A DNA stretch of 64,000 nucleotides, from the NCBI GenBank assembly GCA_022661535.1, contig JAKULF010000004.1:1550001-1614000 (forward strand), given 5' to 3'. This DNA comes from Eutypa lata (Eukaryota > Ascomycota > Sordariomycetes > Xylariales > Diatrypaceae). Below, in pieces: positions 10,521 through 22,558 of the stretch (position 1 is the first letter of the stretch; every line of letters begins with the position of its first letter). Position numbers and translations under genes: made by a program. The notes below the pieces were generated by a model. It was not told where the DNA came from. It did no database searches and was given only the letters and a program-made list of their open reading frames with translations.

Positions 10521-12291
10521 ATGGCACCCCAAACAATACCGACAACAGATCCCTTGACCCCTCCAACCTCAGTTGAATATTTATCTTCGCTGGGCTCCTC
10601 TTATGACTTAGCACCTCCGGGTGCTGTCGATGAAGATACACAGCTGGATCTCCATCTTGCGTTTATTCGAAGACAGTCTCAAACCAACGACGAATTTCAT
10701 GAAGTGGCTTCGACACCAATATTCACCCCATCAGTCCAGCGCCATGCCGACATGATCAACTCTGCATCCCAGTCCTCGACATTTCCACAATATGCACTCC
10801 TTGGGGGTAACGTAGAGGAGCCTGACTCTCATTCAGAGGTTCGCAAGACTGACCCTCGAATCTTCCAGAACGTGTCTGCTCCATCGAGTACTTTCATTTG
10901 TGGCAGTCAAGGTTCTGGGAAAAGCCACACGTTATCTTGTATCTTGGAAAATTGCTTGACGCCATCGCGACTGGGGAAGTTGCCTCGACCCCTGACCGGT
11001 ATTGTGTTTCACTATGACACCTTCATCTCTGACTCGGGAGGCATGCCTTGCGAGGCCGCGTATCTTGCCTCGGACTCCAACGTCTGTGTAAGAGTTCTAT
11101 GCTCGCCTACGAACTTCAGAACCATAAAGGCAAGAAATTTAGCTACACTGTCTCACTTTCCTTCTAGATGTATTAACACAAATGTGTAGGAGTCCTATTC
11201 GAAAATCAAGAATGTTACCGTGGAGATGCTTCGATTGAATGAGTCTGACCTCAACACCCAGAGAATGTTCGATCTTATGGCTGTTCGAGAAGGTGCTATG
11301 CCCTTATACCTCTACGTAATTCAACGTATCCTGAGGGATCTTCGCATCAAACAGCAGGAGTCTGGGACAACCTTCAATTACTCGGAGTTTAAGCGAATGA
11401 TTGAAGCCGAGAGGCTAACACGGGATCAACTTGTCCATCTCGGTCAAAGATTGGACACACTCGAAAGCTTCATGGTAAAGGAAGACGTGTTTGCAACTAT
11501 GAAAGGTGAAGTTGGAAGTCGAAGTGGAACCAATTGGAGCCCCAAAGTGAGTCTTCGAAACCAAACACTCATCACGGGAAAAGGCCTACACACTGACAAT
11601 TGGCTACCATTTTTAGGCGGGCCAGCTGACAATCGTGGACTTGTCATGCCCATGTGTGACTCCGGAGATGGCCTGTTGCTTGTTTAACATGTGTTTATCC
11701 CTGTTCCTTGAACAAGATGCCTCCATCGGTCGGGTCATCGCACTCGATGAAGCCCATAAATACATGGGCGAGTCTTCAGAGTGTCAGACGCTTACCAATT
11801 CACTACTGTTCACCATTCGCCTCCAGCGACATCTAGGGACTCGAGTAATCATTTCGACTCAGGAGCCCACCATATCTACGCAGCTTCTCGATCTTTGCAA
11901 CGTCACCGTCGTACACAGGTTTACTTCACCAGCCTGGCTCAAGACGCTTAAGGGACACCTGGCTGGTATCTCTGCAGCCTCTAAAGCTACCACGAAGGTA
12001 GATGGGTCTCTAGATGAGCAAGACGATGCATTTATTGGGGGTGTTCGAGGATTGGATGTGAACACAGCTGACCCCACATTAGAGCTGTTCTCGAGGATCA
12101 TACAGCTCAAAGTTGGAGAAGCCTTGGTGTTCGCTCCAAGTGCTGTCATGAGCATACAAAAGAACAATAACGATAGGACTGAGCCAAATGGGGCGGGCGT
12201 GAGTTTTAAGAGGCTTGGCCACGAAGTTTTGAAAGTGAGGATTAGAACGAGGCTCACAACGGATGGTGGGAAGAGCATTATGGCTGGATGA
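10521..12291 (+). CDS. HerA/FtsK-like P-loop ATPase
   Basis: Predicted nucleoside triphosphatase. Exons 10521-11129, 11190-11546 and 11617-12291 join to 546 aa in an open frame. Intron 1 (60 bp) is GC-AG (AAG|GCAAGA); intron 2 (70 bp) is GTGAGT...TAG. Walker A is GSQGSGKS at residues 128-135. Walker B is VIALDEAHKYM with D366/E367, followed by RVIISTQEPT, a sensor-like strand ending in a polar residue as in HerA/FtsK/VirB4-type ATPases. The block GQLTIVDLS at the start of exon 3 is also typical of this class. Helicase/translocase activity is inferred from the family; the substrate is unknown. The upstream in-frame TTG at 10482 is not a usable start, so the first ATG (10521) is chosen. It is encoded just upstream of, and co-directional with, the membrane coiled-coil gene. 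Confidence 0.8.
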
Positions 12292-12760
12292 GAGGTCCAC
12301 AAAGGGGTAATGAAATAGGGGGGTCTTGTGAGATATTGTCATAGGTACTGCAGTGTAGAAATTACATAGTTAGCTCTTATCTTTAGTTTCATTAATATTA
12401 AGACATCCCTTCGCACAATGCTCCTCATTTCTAGCTTCCATCGGCCACGAACAAAACCAAAAGCCATTGTCGACAAATGTCGGTAAGACTGTGTAGAATG
12501 ATGAAAGGGCGTACCTATATCGCCTTACTCTATGCATCCATTGCCCCCAATGAGATCTAAATGTGCTGCGGGGAATTATTATTGACTACCAACATGAAGT
12601 TCAACGCTGCATGGTGGCGCAGTTGGCACATGTCCTGCAACTCTGGTGCATATTTATTTTCCCCGTACAATTTAAACCCGCAAACCTTCTCAGTAAAGTG
12701 TGACCCAACTATTTATCTATTACATTTAGCCAGAGCAACTAGAACGATACTGTCATAACG
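12292..12760. other. Intergenic
   Basis: 470 bp between two co-directional genes. I see no ORF or element worth naming. Confidence 0.5.
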
Positions 12761-15045
12761 ATGCCAGTCACCGAGCGCCCTCAACAACTGGGGAAAGGCA
12801 CCCCTGAGGCTTTTGATCATCTCGTCCGTGAGCTTTCACGTTGCTTACGTGAATTCATCGATGTTACAAGAGACAAAATTGGAGAGAAAGCGGCAAATTT
12901 TCAGGATGAGCAAGTTCCCAGAACCCTTGATACCAACGGTGCAATTGTTACTGTTGGTGTACTCCCTCCGACTTGCGAAAATATCCTCGAAACATTACGT
13001 GAGAGTTTCCTTTCGGTATTCGGAGTCGGTTCTATTTTAAATGATCAAAAACTTCCTATATTTCACCTCCAGCGGGATTTGATAGACTTAGGCTCCCCGC
13101 ATGTCTCCTGGGGCCCAATTTCAGGGAATGACTTTCATATCGAGCCTTCTATTACTTCGGACCCATGTTGTTGGTCTTCGCTGCTACAATTCAGCCCTTC
13201 AGGAAAGGCCGAGTCTCCGACATCAGTAATTCCCTTCGCCCACATTCGCCAGCATCCATCTGTTCTTCCAGGTGCTACCTTAGAGGTTGAGAAGGCGGCA
13301 TCATTACTGCGAACGCATTGGCCAAATAGTCACATTGGGCCCTCCAAGCGTCGCATGTTAGGCCCACAGTTCACAGACTCTAACTCATCTGCCTACATCA
13401 TGTTCAGCTGGCTTGCGTCACAAGACTTGAACTTGGAAGGGGTTGACCTGAAATTGCTTCTGCTTCATCCCAAAGGTTACTTCTTGTCACGCGAAGAATC
13501 TGTACTACCATCCCAGCCTTTTACTAGCCCAATTATTTGTAGTTAATATCTTTCATAGCGTACACTCCTACCCATGCCCTCGCTAGAAGAAGAGATAGAC
13601 GCCTTCTTGAGTCCCTCATCGTCCCGGGGGCCAATTACTACCCCTGGTCAGTCTGCACATATCTGGTACGTAGTAGATACCTTGTCATCGTAAAATTTTA
13701 TAAACACTATTAATCGTTTCTACAGGTCGTTTGTGTGTCTGCAAGAGCCCTGGGTGCTGTCATTCCCGATGATGGCTAGCTTTCTATGCCTAATGACGAA
13801 CCCAACTAAGACAGAATCCAATCCAAATCCTACTCACTCGGACCGAGATATATCCTGGGGAATGGACTCATTGCAGGCATTTTGCCGCCTGAAGGGACCC
13901 GGAGAAGGGGAAAGGGATTTTTCCTTTTCCCTCGGAACATATCCGGATTGCTGGATATATTTCCACTTCGTTCTTCATTTCTTCTACCCTGACGTAGAAC
14001 GTGAAAACCCGGACAAGTCTCCAGATTGCTCTCCTGCCTCGGGCTTGCGCTGCGATCGCCGAAGTCTGGAAGCCGAAGGGATCGGGTCCTTCAAAGAAGC
14101 GCGTATATTGGTTAATTTGCGTTGTGCGGCAGGATGTGTTTCAGGGGCATCGATCAATCCCTCCCCCTCTACTGTTGGCATTATTCTGACAGATCTTGGC
14201 CATCAATCTATCAATACCAACGAAAAGAACTGGAGGGAGCGAGGACTCGAGTCCTCCTCACCATATTCTGGTATTGCTCTGTTCCAAAACGTCGTATGGA
14301 ACCATATAGATGTGTGGAAGGATAGATGGGACCAGTGTTTAGACCACGTAGACGGTCTACTTGAGATGAAGGTAAGTATAACATAACCATTTGACGTTGC
14401 AAACTGACTAAACCATTATTAGATGAACGATCTATCAAACCCATATCATCATCTAGAGACACTTGTATCTAACGGCATGCCAGTCCACGTTGCAAAAGAT
14501 ATATTTGCGACGCTGCATCTCTTCACACAGTTCCGAAAGCACATGGCTCAAATTCCACGCTCGATTCAAAAGATGCGAAACGAGTGGGAAAGAGCATATG
14601 AAGGGATATACTCCGAGAGGCTAGATCGCTTCGATAAACAGAGCCAGGCATCTATCCTGCGGAACTGGAATACGATTATATCGCACGTCGACCAGCTTCA
14701 CAGCAGCTTGCTTAACAGAATCATGCAGAAGGAAGAAGAAATAAAGACCTTCCAGCAAAGTGTAAGCTCCAGGGACTTTATGATCTGCACAAAATAGCAT
14801 ACGACTTATTAATTCACGCTAGTTATCGAACATCCTTACAGTACAGGGCCACTGTCGGTCCTCCGGAGGTTGGAACTCTACTCGATGGCTCGTAGTTTTC
14901 ACTGCTGTCGTAGTCTCAGGTTCCCTTGGTATTTATGTTGGTAAGTGGTTCCTTACTCGTCCCCCTTTTATCCCCTCTACGAAAATGACTTAACATTGTG
15001 GTCGTAGGGCTGCATAACCCGTTTCAAACAAGGGTGATCGGGTAA
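12761..15045 (+). CDS. Unrecognised protein with C-terminal coiled coil and one membrane segment
   Basis: Best model is one gene with exons 12761-13501, 13559-13665, 13726-14371, 14423-14761, 14847-14940 and 15008-15045, about 654 aa. The 3' four introns are well supported (GTACGT...CAG, GTAAGT...TAG, GTAAGC...CAG, GTAAGT...TAG) and frame-continuous. The first intron (13502-13558, GTACTA...CATAG, branch-like TTAAT) is weaker; without it there would be a separate 261-aa ORF (12761-13546) and a second gene starting at ATG 13574. The two halves are in the same frame and only 27 nt apart, which favours a single gene. The C-terminal part has a long helical stretch (KHMAQIPRSIQKMRNEWERA ... HVDQLHSSLLNRIMQKEEEI) and then one hydrophobic helix (WLVVFTAVVVSGSLGIYVGL) near the end. 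The arrangement is loosely like fungal CorA-like proteins, but the GMN motif is absent, so no transport function is claimed. Confidence 0.55.
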
Positions 15046-15907
15046 TACTATAGTGCTTCTAGGACCACCTGCGCGAAGTAGCATGTCTCCCGAAGGTCCT
15101 GCGGGCTGTCTTCTTGACATTCCAAACCCCCACTTACGATGCTATCAGCTAAGCTGGGATATAAGTAGGGGTATGCATATTTTATCTACTCTGCTACTAT
15201 TATTTTGATTTGCTACTTAAGCCGTTGCTCAATTCTTATACTGTAATGAGCGCGGCGAAGTGAATTCGCTTACCAGTGTAAAAGTGATGCCGTGACATTA
15301 AAAAGAAATCAAAAACAGAGCATAGGTATTTAATCGAACTCGAGGGATGGGTTTAGAAGGAGGTATCCGTGCAGTTCTCCAACTCCCTTCTTAGAACCCC
15401 TGGCCACGCGAACAGGGGGTTTGCGCGGGCTGCGCGGGGTACGGAGAACTAGGGTTGCACTGAAGTATACTCGCAAGGTTCCCCCTTTACCCCTACCATC
15501 GGAGGCAAAAAACAACACACTCCATATCTGAAGTGGTGTAAAACTTTAGAACATCTATTTTAACGTAGCGGCATAATACTTGCCTCAGATGAGAGTCTCA
15601 GCTGCATCCCTCTTAAGCCTATCCTGTGTAGCTGATCTTGACCTGACTGGGGGCGGGCCGAGCACATCAAGCTTACGGCCCGAGACAAGCTACCGTCTAT
15701 AGGATGACGGTGATCGCCCTACCACCTTGTTGGGTTATAATGAAAAGATCTGCACGAAGCCTATGTGAAACCAACAACGTCAAATGATTCGTTGATGTTT
15801 TCACATACATTGTTACATCCACCCCTCATTAGAAAGGGATTGTTTTTGTCACCTTTGATTTTGTTAAAGTATACCCAGATTGTCATAGTCAGAAAAACAG
15901 ACAAATA
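15046..15907. other. Intergenic
   Basis: 860 bp without a supported gene. A short minus-strand ORF at 15330-15518 is Arg/Gly/Leu-rich and looks like chance. Confidence 0.45.
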
Positions 15908-17135
15908 ATGAATGCAAGCATTCAAGATGTCATCCCTGATGCAGGGATCAACTTCACTCTCGACCAGAATGTCATTGGATGTAAGATTCCTTGCTTTGCT
16001 GTATCGTTTCTAGCGGAGAACTATCTTGAAGAGCTAGGACTGATTCGAAACACAGATTTCCCGGAAGGAAGTAGCGTTATTGAAGCAGTAGCCTGTAGTG
16101 CCTCTGCATGGACAAGAACTGCGAAAGTGACTGTTCAACTTCGGGATGGCACGATAAAGAACTATTTCCTCAAATGTGCTATAGAGCGCGGGGCGATCAT
16201 GATGGAAGGGGAATACACATCCCTGAATACCATACACAGCCTGATGCCTGGATTTACCCCTCAACCACACGGCTGGGGTAAATTCGAGTCCTCCAACGTC
16301 TATTTCTTACTAATGGACTTTATAGAATTGAAGTCCACGCCTCCCAACCCGGTCGAGTTCTGTGCCCGTGTTGTTGAAATGCATCAGAAGAGCGTATCTC
16401 CGACCGGGCAGTTTGGCTTCCATGTACCAACGTGCCACGGGAAGAACTTGCAGATGAACACCTGGACTTCTAGCTGGGCTGAGTGCTTTGTTGAGATAAT
16501 CTCCTGGTTTTTCCACGAAGATATTCGTGTGAATGGCCACTGGCCTGAATACGAAGCGGCGATTGAGAAGCTGACTACTCGGGTCATCCCCATCCTTTTG
16601 GGGGTTCTTCAGGCTGATGGTCGGTCAATTAAGCCATGTCTAGTTCATGGGGATCTCTGGGATGAGAATACCGGCGTGAATGTTGGAACAGGAGAGCCGG
16701 TTGTTTTTGACGCCTCGGTATTATACGCCCACAATGAATATGAGCTGGGCATGTGGCGGCGGGAGATCATTCGCTTCAATCAGCCGTATATCCGGCAGTA
16801 TCTCTTGCGATTCCCTCCGAGCGAGCCAACTTCTCAGTGGGAGGACCGCAACAGGCTTTATTCTATCAAGTTCAATCTCGGCCACTCCATCAGCTTTCCG
16901 GGATCACGCCTACTTAGGGAGCAGTCAGTTGTATTCTTTTCCTTGAAGTGCTGAGAAACAAGCTAATATAAAATGGAGTAGAATGTACAACGACATGATA
17001 TTCTTGATCAACAAGTATGATAACACTCCAGGATACCCAGATATTTCTTCAGTACAGACGGTACAAAGCGGATCTATTCCGGTAGAGGTAGAGGCGTTGT
17101 TGCCAACTTTGGGCCCTGCGTCTATTACTTCCTAA
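15908..17135 (+). CDS. Fructosamine-kinase-like (ketosamine-3-kinase) protein
   Basis: Kinase-fold enzyme of the fructosamine kinase/APH group; characterised members phosphorylate sugar-amine adducts to start deglycation (family knowledge). Exons 15908-16923 and 16982-17135 flank a 58-bp GTCAGT...TAG intron and give 389 aa. Visible motifs: a Lys in NYFLKCAIERG (K89), acidic residues in MMEGEYTSL, the catalytic-loop HGDLWDEN (247-254), and VFDASVLYAHNEYELGMWR, where family members have the metal-binding Asp followed by Y/EE-H-E-L-. After the intron the C-terminus reads MYNDMIFLINKYDN, the usual family ending, which confirms the splice. Without splicing the ORF would end prematurely at 16954. 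A 40-residue Ser/Pro-rich extension follows. The true substrate in fungi is uncertain. Confidence 0.85.
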
Positions 17136-17204
17136 GTCTTGCAGAAATAATTCACTGCTCTTCCACCTAGATAGAATCTAGTAATTTCCTTATGATCCAA
17201 CAAA

Positions 17205-18924
17205 TCATTCTTCAGGCTTGTCCTGGTATTTCGAACGCCAGTGCCACCCGCGTACTCGAACTAGAAGAAGCATAGGCACAGACAGTCCACATAGGAGCCC
17301 GTAAATCGTGAAGGTCCATCCAGATCCAATGATCTCGAGAAATATTTCCATAACGGCGACCCCTGCGGCTGCAACGAGACAACGAGTGAGGCTGATAGCA
17401 ACACTAGCAAGGCCTGGTTCCTTAGGGTGTAAATCAACGTAAAGCGTGAGACAAACCTAAAAAGTGGTTAGTAGGGAGGGTCAAAAATAGCAATGAATTA
17501 AAATCACCGTACGTTAAAGACCCCAGTCGTTGATAACCCACAGAGGAACTGCATAATAAGAGGTACACTTAGATGGACTTTGTACTCAATGGTCCATCCA
17601 TACACAATAGTCGAGGCAATGGCGATTCCAATGAAGTACCATATACTCCGAATCCGAGCCATCTCAATGGGGAACTTGGTTAGATCATCCCCGCCCTCCT
17701 TATTTATTGTTATTCCAAGGGCGTTAGCAGTAGCGCGATAATCCCAATCAATAACCTTTCCTAATACCAGTTAGTCAGTTGCTATTGCTATTGGAAACAA
17801 AATGAAGTCTTACCAACAGCATATGACGAAGCTAGCGTGGCAATGCCGTAGGCTAGATAGCATAAGCCTGCATTGAAGCCATTCAGACCATACTGATCCA
17901 TTACCAAGTGAGCTAGGGAGGCTTGAATGCAACTATAATTTGTATAGAATGTCGCGTTTGCAGCAAGTACTAGCGCATCTTCGGCTCGAAAGATAAGCCT
18001 TAAGCACCCAAATGGATTGGGGATTCTTTGAAGCTTAGGAGTATGTCCCTCGCTTTCCTGAGTTACCTCCTCAGTAGGTTTTATTTGCAGAAAGGGTCGA
18101 TTAAACGGGCCTCCTCGTTTACTGCCGTTCCCAACCACGTTCCGACATGTCTCGGGAAAGAAAGCCACAAAACAACACAGGCAGAACCCGGCAAGGCACG
18201 AAAGAAGCCAAAAGATCCACGGCCATCCGAGAGAGTCCGCAATGATTCCTCCAATGACCGGCCCGAGACTTGGCCCAGTATTTGGTCTAACCTGTTAGCA
18301 TCCGAACCGGGATGAGGGAAGCAGGAGAGCCTACCCTGTGAGCATCGCCCCAACATAACTCCCCCTTAAATGAGGTGGTGCAATATCAGCGACCACCATC
18401 ACACCTAGGGCAATGGTACCTTATCATTGTTTAGATACTTGCTTAACATTTAATAGTATGTAGTAAGGAGTCTCACCAGAACTTCCAGCACTCTGCAGCA
18501 TTCGCAATACCAGCAACGCCGGGTAGGACCTCTGTATGGCTAGGCCAATGCAAGAAACAAAATATACAGAGAGTACCAATAGATAAACGGGACGTCTTCC
18601 TATCTGATCAGCCAGATCACCAAAGAAAGCAGGAACCACTCCCTGAACAACCAGGTATGCTGTGATGGTAATGTTAACAAGTTGAACCGAGACATGCAGA
18701 TCTGCAGAGATGTAATCCACAGAAGGGAAATAGATGAATGCGCTAAAGGGCGAGAAGAAACCAGCCAATGCCGCCATAAACACGATAAGTCGCACTTGCG
18801 TTGGTGTAAACACGCTGTAAGGTGGTTCTTGTGCTGTAACCGCCATATTGGAATCCTTCTTAAGTTCGCATCGTGTGGTTGAGCTCTTGAGCTGAGGCCC
18901 AGGTGAAGTTTCGAGTGTAGTCAT
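17205..18924 (-). CDS. MFS transporter, DHA1-type (drug/polyamine:H+ antiporter-like)
   Basis: Integral plasma-membrane transporter of the major facilitator superfamily. Five exons on the minus strand: 18924-18477, 18419-18335, 18286-17814, 17760-17513 and 17456-17205. All phases agree and give 501 aa. The N-terminal cytosolic tail (~40 aa) is followed by TM1 (LIVFMAALAGFFSPFSAFIY). The loop 2-3 motif A variant is GDLADQIGRRPVY. The TM4-5 region reads RMLQSAGSSGTIALGVMV. Motif C-like GPNTGPSLGPVIGG in TM5 marks an antiporter-type 12-14 TM family such as Qdr/DHA1. A long hydrophilic central loop (NGSKRGGPFN...) and six C-terminal helices follow. Substrate cannot be inferred. The neighbouring genes show no biosynthetic cluster. 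Confidence 0.88.
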
Positions 18925-19401
18925 TATCAGACCTTGAATTCATGTGTAAAAGTCGGTTTACCAAACTGTAAAAGAGTATGCCTTAAGCCTTTTTTTTATA
19001 AAAGACAATCGCGGGGGGTATATAAGGCGGGGTTGGTATAGGAATGCAAGCATCAAATTTGAACCAACAGCAGTTTCCAGAGCCCACCTTCTGGACATGG
19101 GGTTAGCAATGATCGGCCTATTAAATATCCTACATCGTCTACAGGGGACAGAATCTGGACAACTCAAACTCGAAGCGCTTTTTAGCAAACTCCTAATCCT
19201 TACACAGCCCATATAATCCAAGAGACATCCGGTAGAGGTGCAATAACTGGCTCATCGGATGTAATTCTAAGCTATAAATTCTAGACTATAATGACATAAG
19301 CAGTTGGGCACCGTCACACAGCGACAACTTGATGTATTATCTATGATATATCATCGTACCCTGTGTTTCCTTAACACAAACCTTGGCTCCAAGTTTGCAT
19401 C
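18925..19401. other. Intergenic
   Basis: Region between two minus-strand genes, including the MFS promoter. A T-run and an ORF-less AT-rich stretch; nothing else seen. Confidence 0.5.
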
Positions 19402-20572
19402 TCATTGGATATTATTAAGATTCCACACATTCTCGGCGTACCTCCCAATGATAGCCAATGTGCCAGCAAGAATCGTAAAGAACAGAGGCTTGTACATGCG
19501 ACTCCAGCAAACCTCAAAGAACTTGGTGTATAGATTGATCCCTAGGAAGGCTAAGCCGAAACCCTTAGTCGTGGAATCGCCAAAGCGAAGGCCGTGCCAT
19601 ATAGAAACCGCGGCGGCAATGAAAAACGAAAACGACCAAACAAAGCGTCTGGTCTGGCCACCTTCCTTCTGGGAATCTGAGACCAGCGCATCGTTTCCAA
19701 AGAGGGATAGGGTCCATAGAGCAAGAAAATGGTAGAGCAGCCCCCAGATCCGGGTGCTTGACCAGACCGGAGCCGTGTATTCAAATTCACCCATGATGTA
19801 ACCAATACCTATAAGGGCTAACCCGAAGATCACGAAGCGCGCAGGGTAGTTCAAGAACAAGAAGTAGCAGCCCATACTGAGAGAATCGTAGTTAGCTAAA
19901 ATGTTAAATGGAGAGAGGGATTGGTGGTCATGAGACATACCCAGATAGGTAACCTGTAACTGCACCAAACCAAGTTCCCAGGACATACATTCCCCAAGAC
20001 CAAATGAAGTTAGTCTTCGCGACTAGTCCAACTGAAAGATAAATAACAGAGAGTGCGAGAAGCAGCTGATTCAAGGCCCTGTTCTCGTCTTTCTTGCCCT
20101 TACTGTTGGTAGGTTCACCAAGGCCAAGCCACTGACCGAATTGGAAAGCAGCCAGCGCAAACAACAGCGCCCCCAGAGCATGAACAGCCTCGTTGAGATA
20201 TACATCCTCTGGGAATTCCAACGACCTTCGATACGCCCAGACGTGCACGGCAGTCGCACCCGCGGCAGTGATGCTACCACGAAGCAGAGCCGGCAGCTCT
20301 AAGATCCGCTTGATGAGCTTGCGAAAGTAGTCATCGAAAACCACGCTGGAAATGGCGACGGCTAGACAGAGTACAGCTAGGCGGAACGAGTACTTCGCAA
20401 ACTTCTGCCAGTCGAAGATCTCCTGGGTCTGGATCGATTCCTGCAGCTTCGAGGCCAGGCTGTCGGAGAGGAGGCCGGCTCGTGCCCATTGCCGGATGGC
20501 GGCTTGTGCCGCTTGGGCTTGGCGGGCTGTGAGTTGGATCGTGGTCGCTGGGGCGTCATCGGAGTAATCCAT
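19402..20572 (-). CDS. Polytopic membrane protein, DUF2157-like
   Basis: Two exons, 20572-19941 and 19876-19402, with a 64-bp GTATGT...CAG intron, giving 368 aa. Residues 1-60 are soluble and helical (ARQAQAAQAAIRQWARAGLL ... SLASKLQESI). Then come about eight to ten hydrophobic helices, for example LAVLCLAVAISSVVF, ALGALLFALAAFQFGQWLGL, LLLALSVIYLSVGLVA and FVIFGLALIGIGYIMG. The plan, a short helical N-domain on a block of helices, resembles the bacterial DUF2157 membrane family. That similarity is from memory of the architecture, so it is moderate. Function unknown; possible bacterial origin is inference only. Confidence 0.72.
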
Positions 20573-22048
20573 ATTTGTGTATAAGGGGCCGAATGGCTCG
20601 CTAGTAACGATGTCTAGTGGGTGTGAGCAGTATAATGTGTATTTTTTTGCTTTTGCCGTTTAGACGTGGCGTAATAATGATGTGAGCGGGGTTATCAGCG
20701 TGCGGCTGAAATTCTGCGAGCTAACTAATTCATATGTCACATTCCACACAAAGAAAAGACGGACACAAAAAAGTCTCCTCCGAAGAAAGAAGGGGAAAAT
20801 TGGTTCATCATCTTATAAAAAGAAAATTTCCTATCTGGTTTAAGCATCGAAAATTGTGTTCATGAACAGACAATTGCAGGCCATGAAGTAGAATCACGTA
20901 TATGGTAATGGATCTTCAACCCCTGATAACTGTTCCTGCTTATACATATTATACATGCACAAGAGTTTAATTCTCAAATAAGCATATACTTCCCAAATTT
21001 GGGACTTTTCAAACGATGGATTCGCTTGCTAATAGTATAGCAATTTATACACTAGAGTATGGCCGAAAATAGCAAGCTGTAGAGAAGTAGGTGAAGCTGT
21101 AGACAACAATACCTTCCCATTGTTTTCACTTGTAGATGTAAAAAGCACATTGGTAGAAAGCGAATATTACCAGAAAACGGTAGCTACTAACTGTAGGGCA
21201 GTGCTTTCACTATAGTTCTATATCTAAGACTTCGAGTATTTCTAATAGGTGTAGTTGGTAATTTCCAACTAACAACTATTCTTGTATAATACTTGCAGAT
21301 CATCAAACATTATCACCCTACATAGAGGAAGTCGCAAAAGTATAATGTCAAGGGAGAGGAGATGAGACCAAAGAGGAATAGATAAGTCTGATTTTCTAAT
21401 ATTTCTATGTCATAACAGTACTTGGGTATCTACATCCTCTGACTGTCAAATCTTTATCTCACACTGGCCTTGCTCATCCACCTTAATCCCAGGTCATGAT
21501 CATATATTATTACGACTGCGTCTGGTATAATGTGAGTGTGACTAAATTTAAAGGGCTGGGAGTATTGTGGAGGAAAAACTACTTATTGTAATTGTCGATA
21601 TACTTGCATAGATTTGTCCTGCACACGTCGAACAGTCTAAGTAAATTTTGGTGTATTAATCTATCCACTTCTCTTAACTTACAAGTGGACGAAATCTAGA
21701 GTACACATGTAGTAATTATAGTTTCGTGCCCTGAAACCCTACCCAAGGCGTCCGTACCATTACTTAGGCCACCATAAATTCCCCATTATTTACTCATAGC
21801 ACATACATATGTAAAGGTTCTAGGTCACCACTCTCATTTTGGTCTTTTTCTAATCCTTCAAACAATCTCATTCAACTGGGATGACTCTTGCACGCAAAAT
21901 TCCCCTCGCAAACATGGTCTTCCCTCATACCCTCTACCGCAGATTGTTCTATTCAGAATAGTCACCATCCTTGTATCTACCACTTGGTATGTATACTATT
22001 AATCCAAGTTTCAGAAATATGATTTTCTAACACAGACTAGGATCCATA
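20573..22048. other. AT-rich intergenic region
   Basis: 1.5 kb, clearly more AT-rich than flanking genes, with no coding-like ORF. A 5' UTR intron may lie upstream of the next ORF: CAG at about 22035 precedes ATG 22049, with donor-like GGTATGTA near 21987. Confidence 0.45.
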
Positions 22049-22558
22049 ATGTCATCTCTCGTTGGTAACATCAAGGCTATCGTGGCCGCTACCAAGCTTA
22101 CATGCCTTCGTGCCAAACTGGGGACCATCTTTCTGACGAACGACCAGCTAGCTACCTGGCTAGAGGGACCCGGCGTGCGCCCATTTTTCGAAGAGTACGC
22201 TGCGGGCTGCTTGGAGACGAACCGCGCGGCCGCAGATGAGGAAGAAGATTTCAACGGTCTGATGTCGGTCATCCATTCAGACGATATCATACGCCTCGCC
22301 CGATACCACGATGGCGCGGTGAACAAACAATCCTGAACTGTGCAAGACCACGCCGCACGCTTCATCGCCCAGATCATCAAGTTCGACAAGGCCAATCATG
22401 GCGCATGCAACTGGGAGGATGATGAGGAGGAGATAGTGGGTTTTCAAGCCTACAAGGTCCTGATGTATCTCAAGAGCAACTGGGCGGAGGAGGTCAGACA
22501 TGCGGAGGAGGTTGCAGCTGTGGCCGCGGTTGCGGATGAGGCTGAGATATGGGGATAG
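22049..22558 (+). CDS. Small acidic unrecognised protein, interrupted by TGA or carrying a 54-bp intron
   Basis: Two ORF segments in one frame, 22049-22336 and 22337-22558, are separated by a single TGA (22334-22336). Either the gene has a nonsense mutation (169 codons in all), or a 54-bp intron 22319-22372 (GTGAAC...CCCAG, phase 0, with CTGAAC inside as a possible branch) removes it, leaving 151 aa. Codons on both sides are GC-rich and coding-like (TWLEGPGVRPFFEEYAAGCL; VLMYLKSNWAEEVRHAEEVA). The protein is acidic, helical and soluble. No family recognised. Confidence 0.5.

Noticed and set aside
12761..15045. CorA-type magnesium channel
   Set aside because: Long helices and a terminal membrane segment are suggestive, but the GMN signature and second TM are absent.
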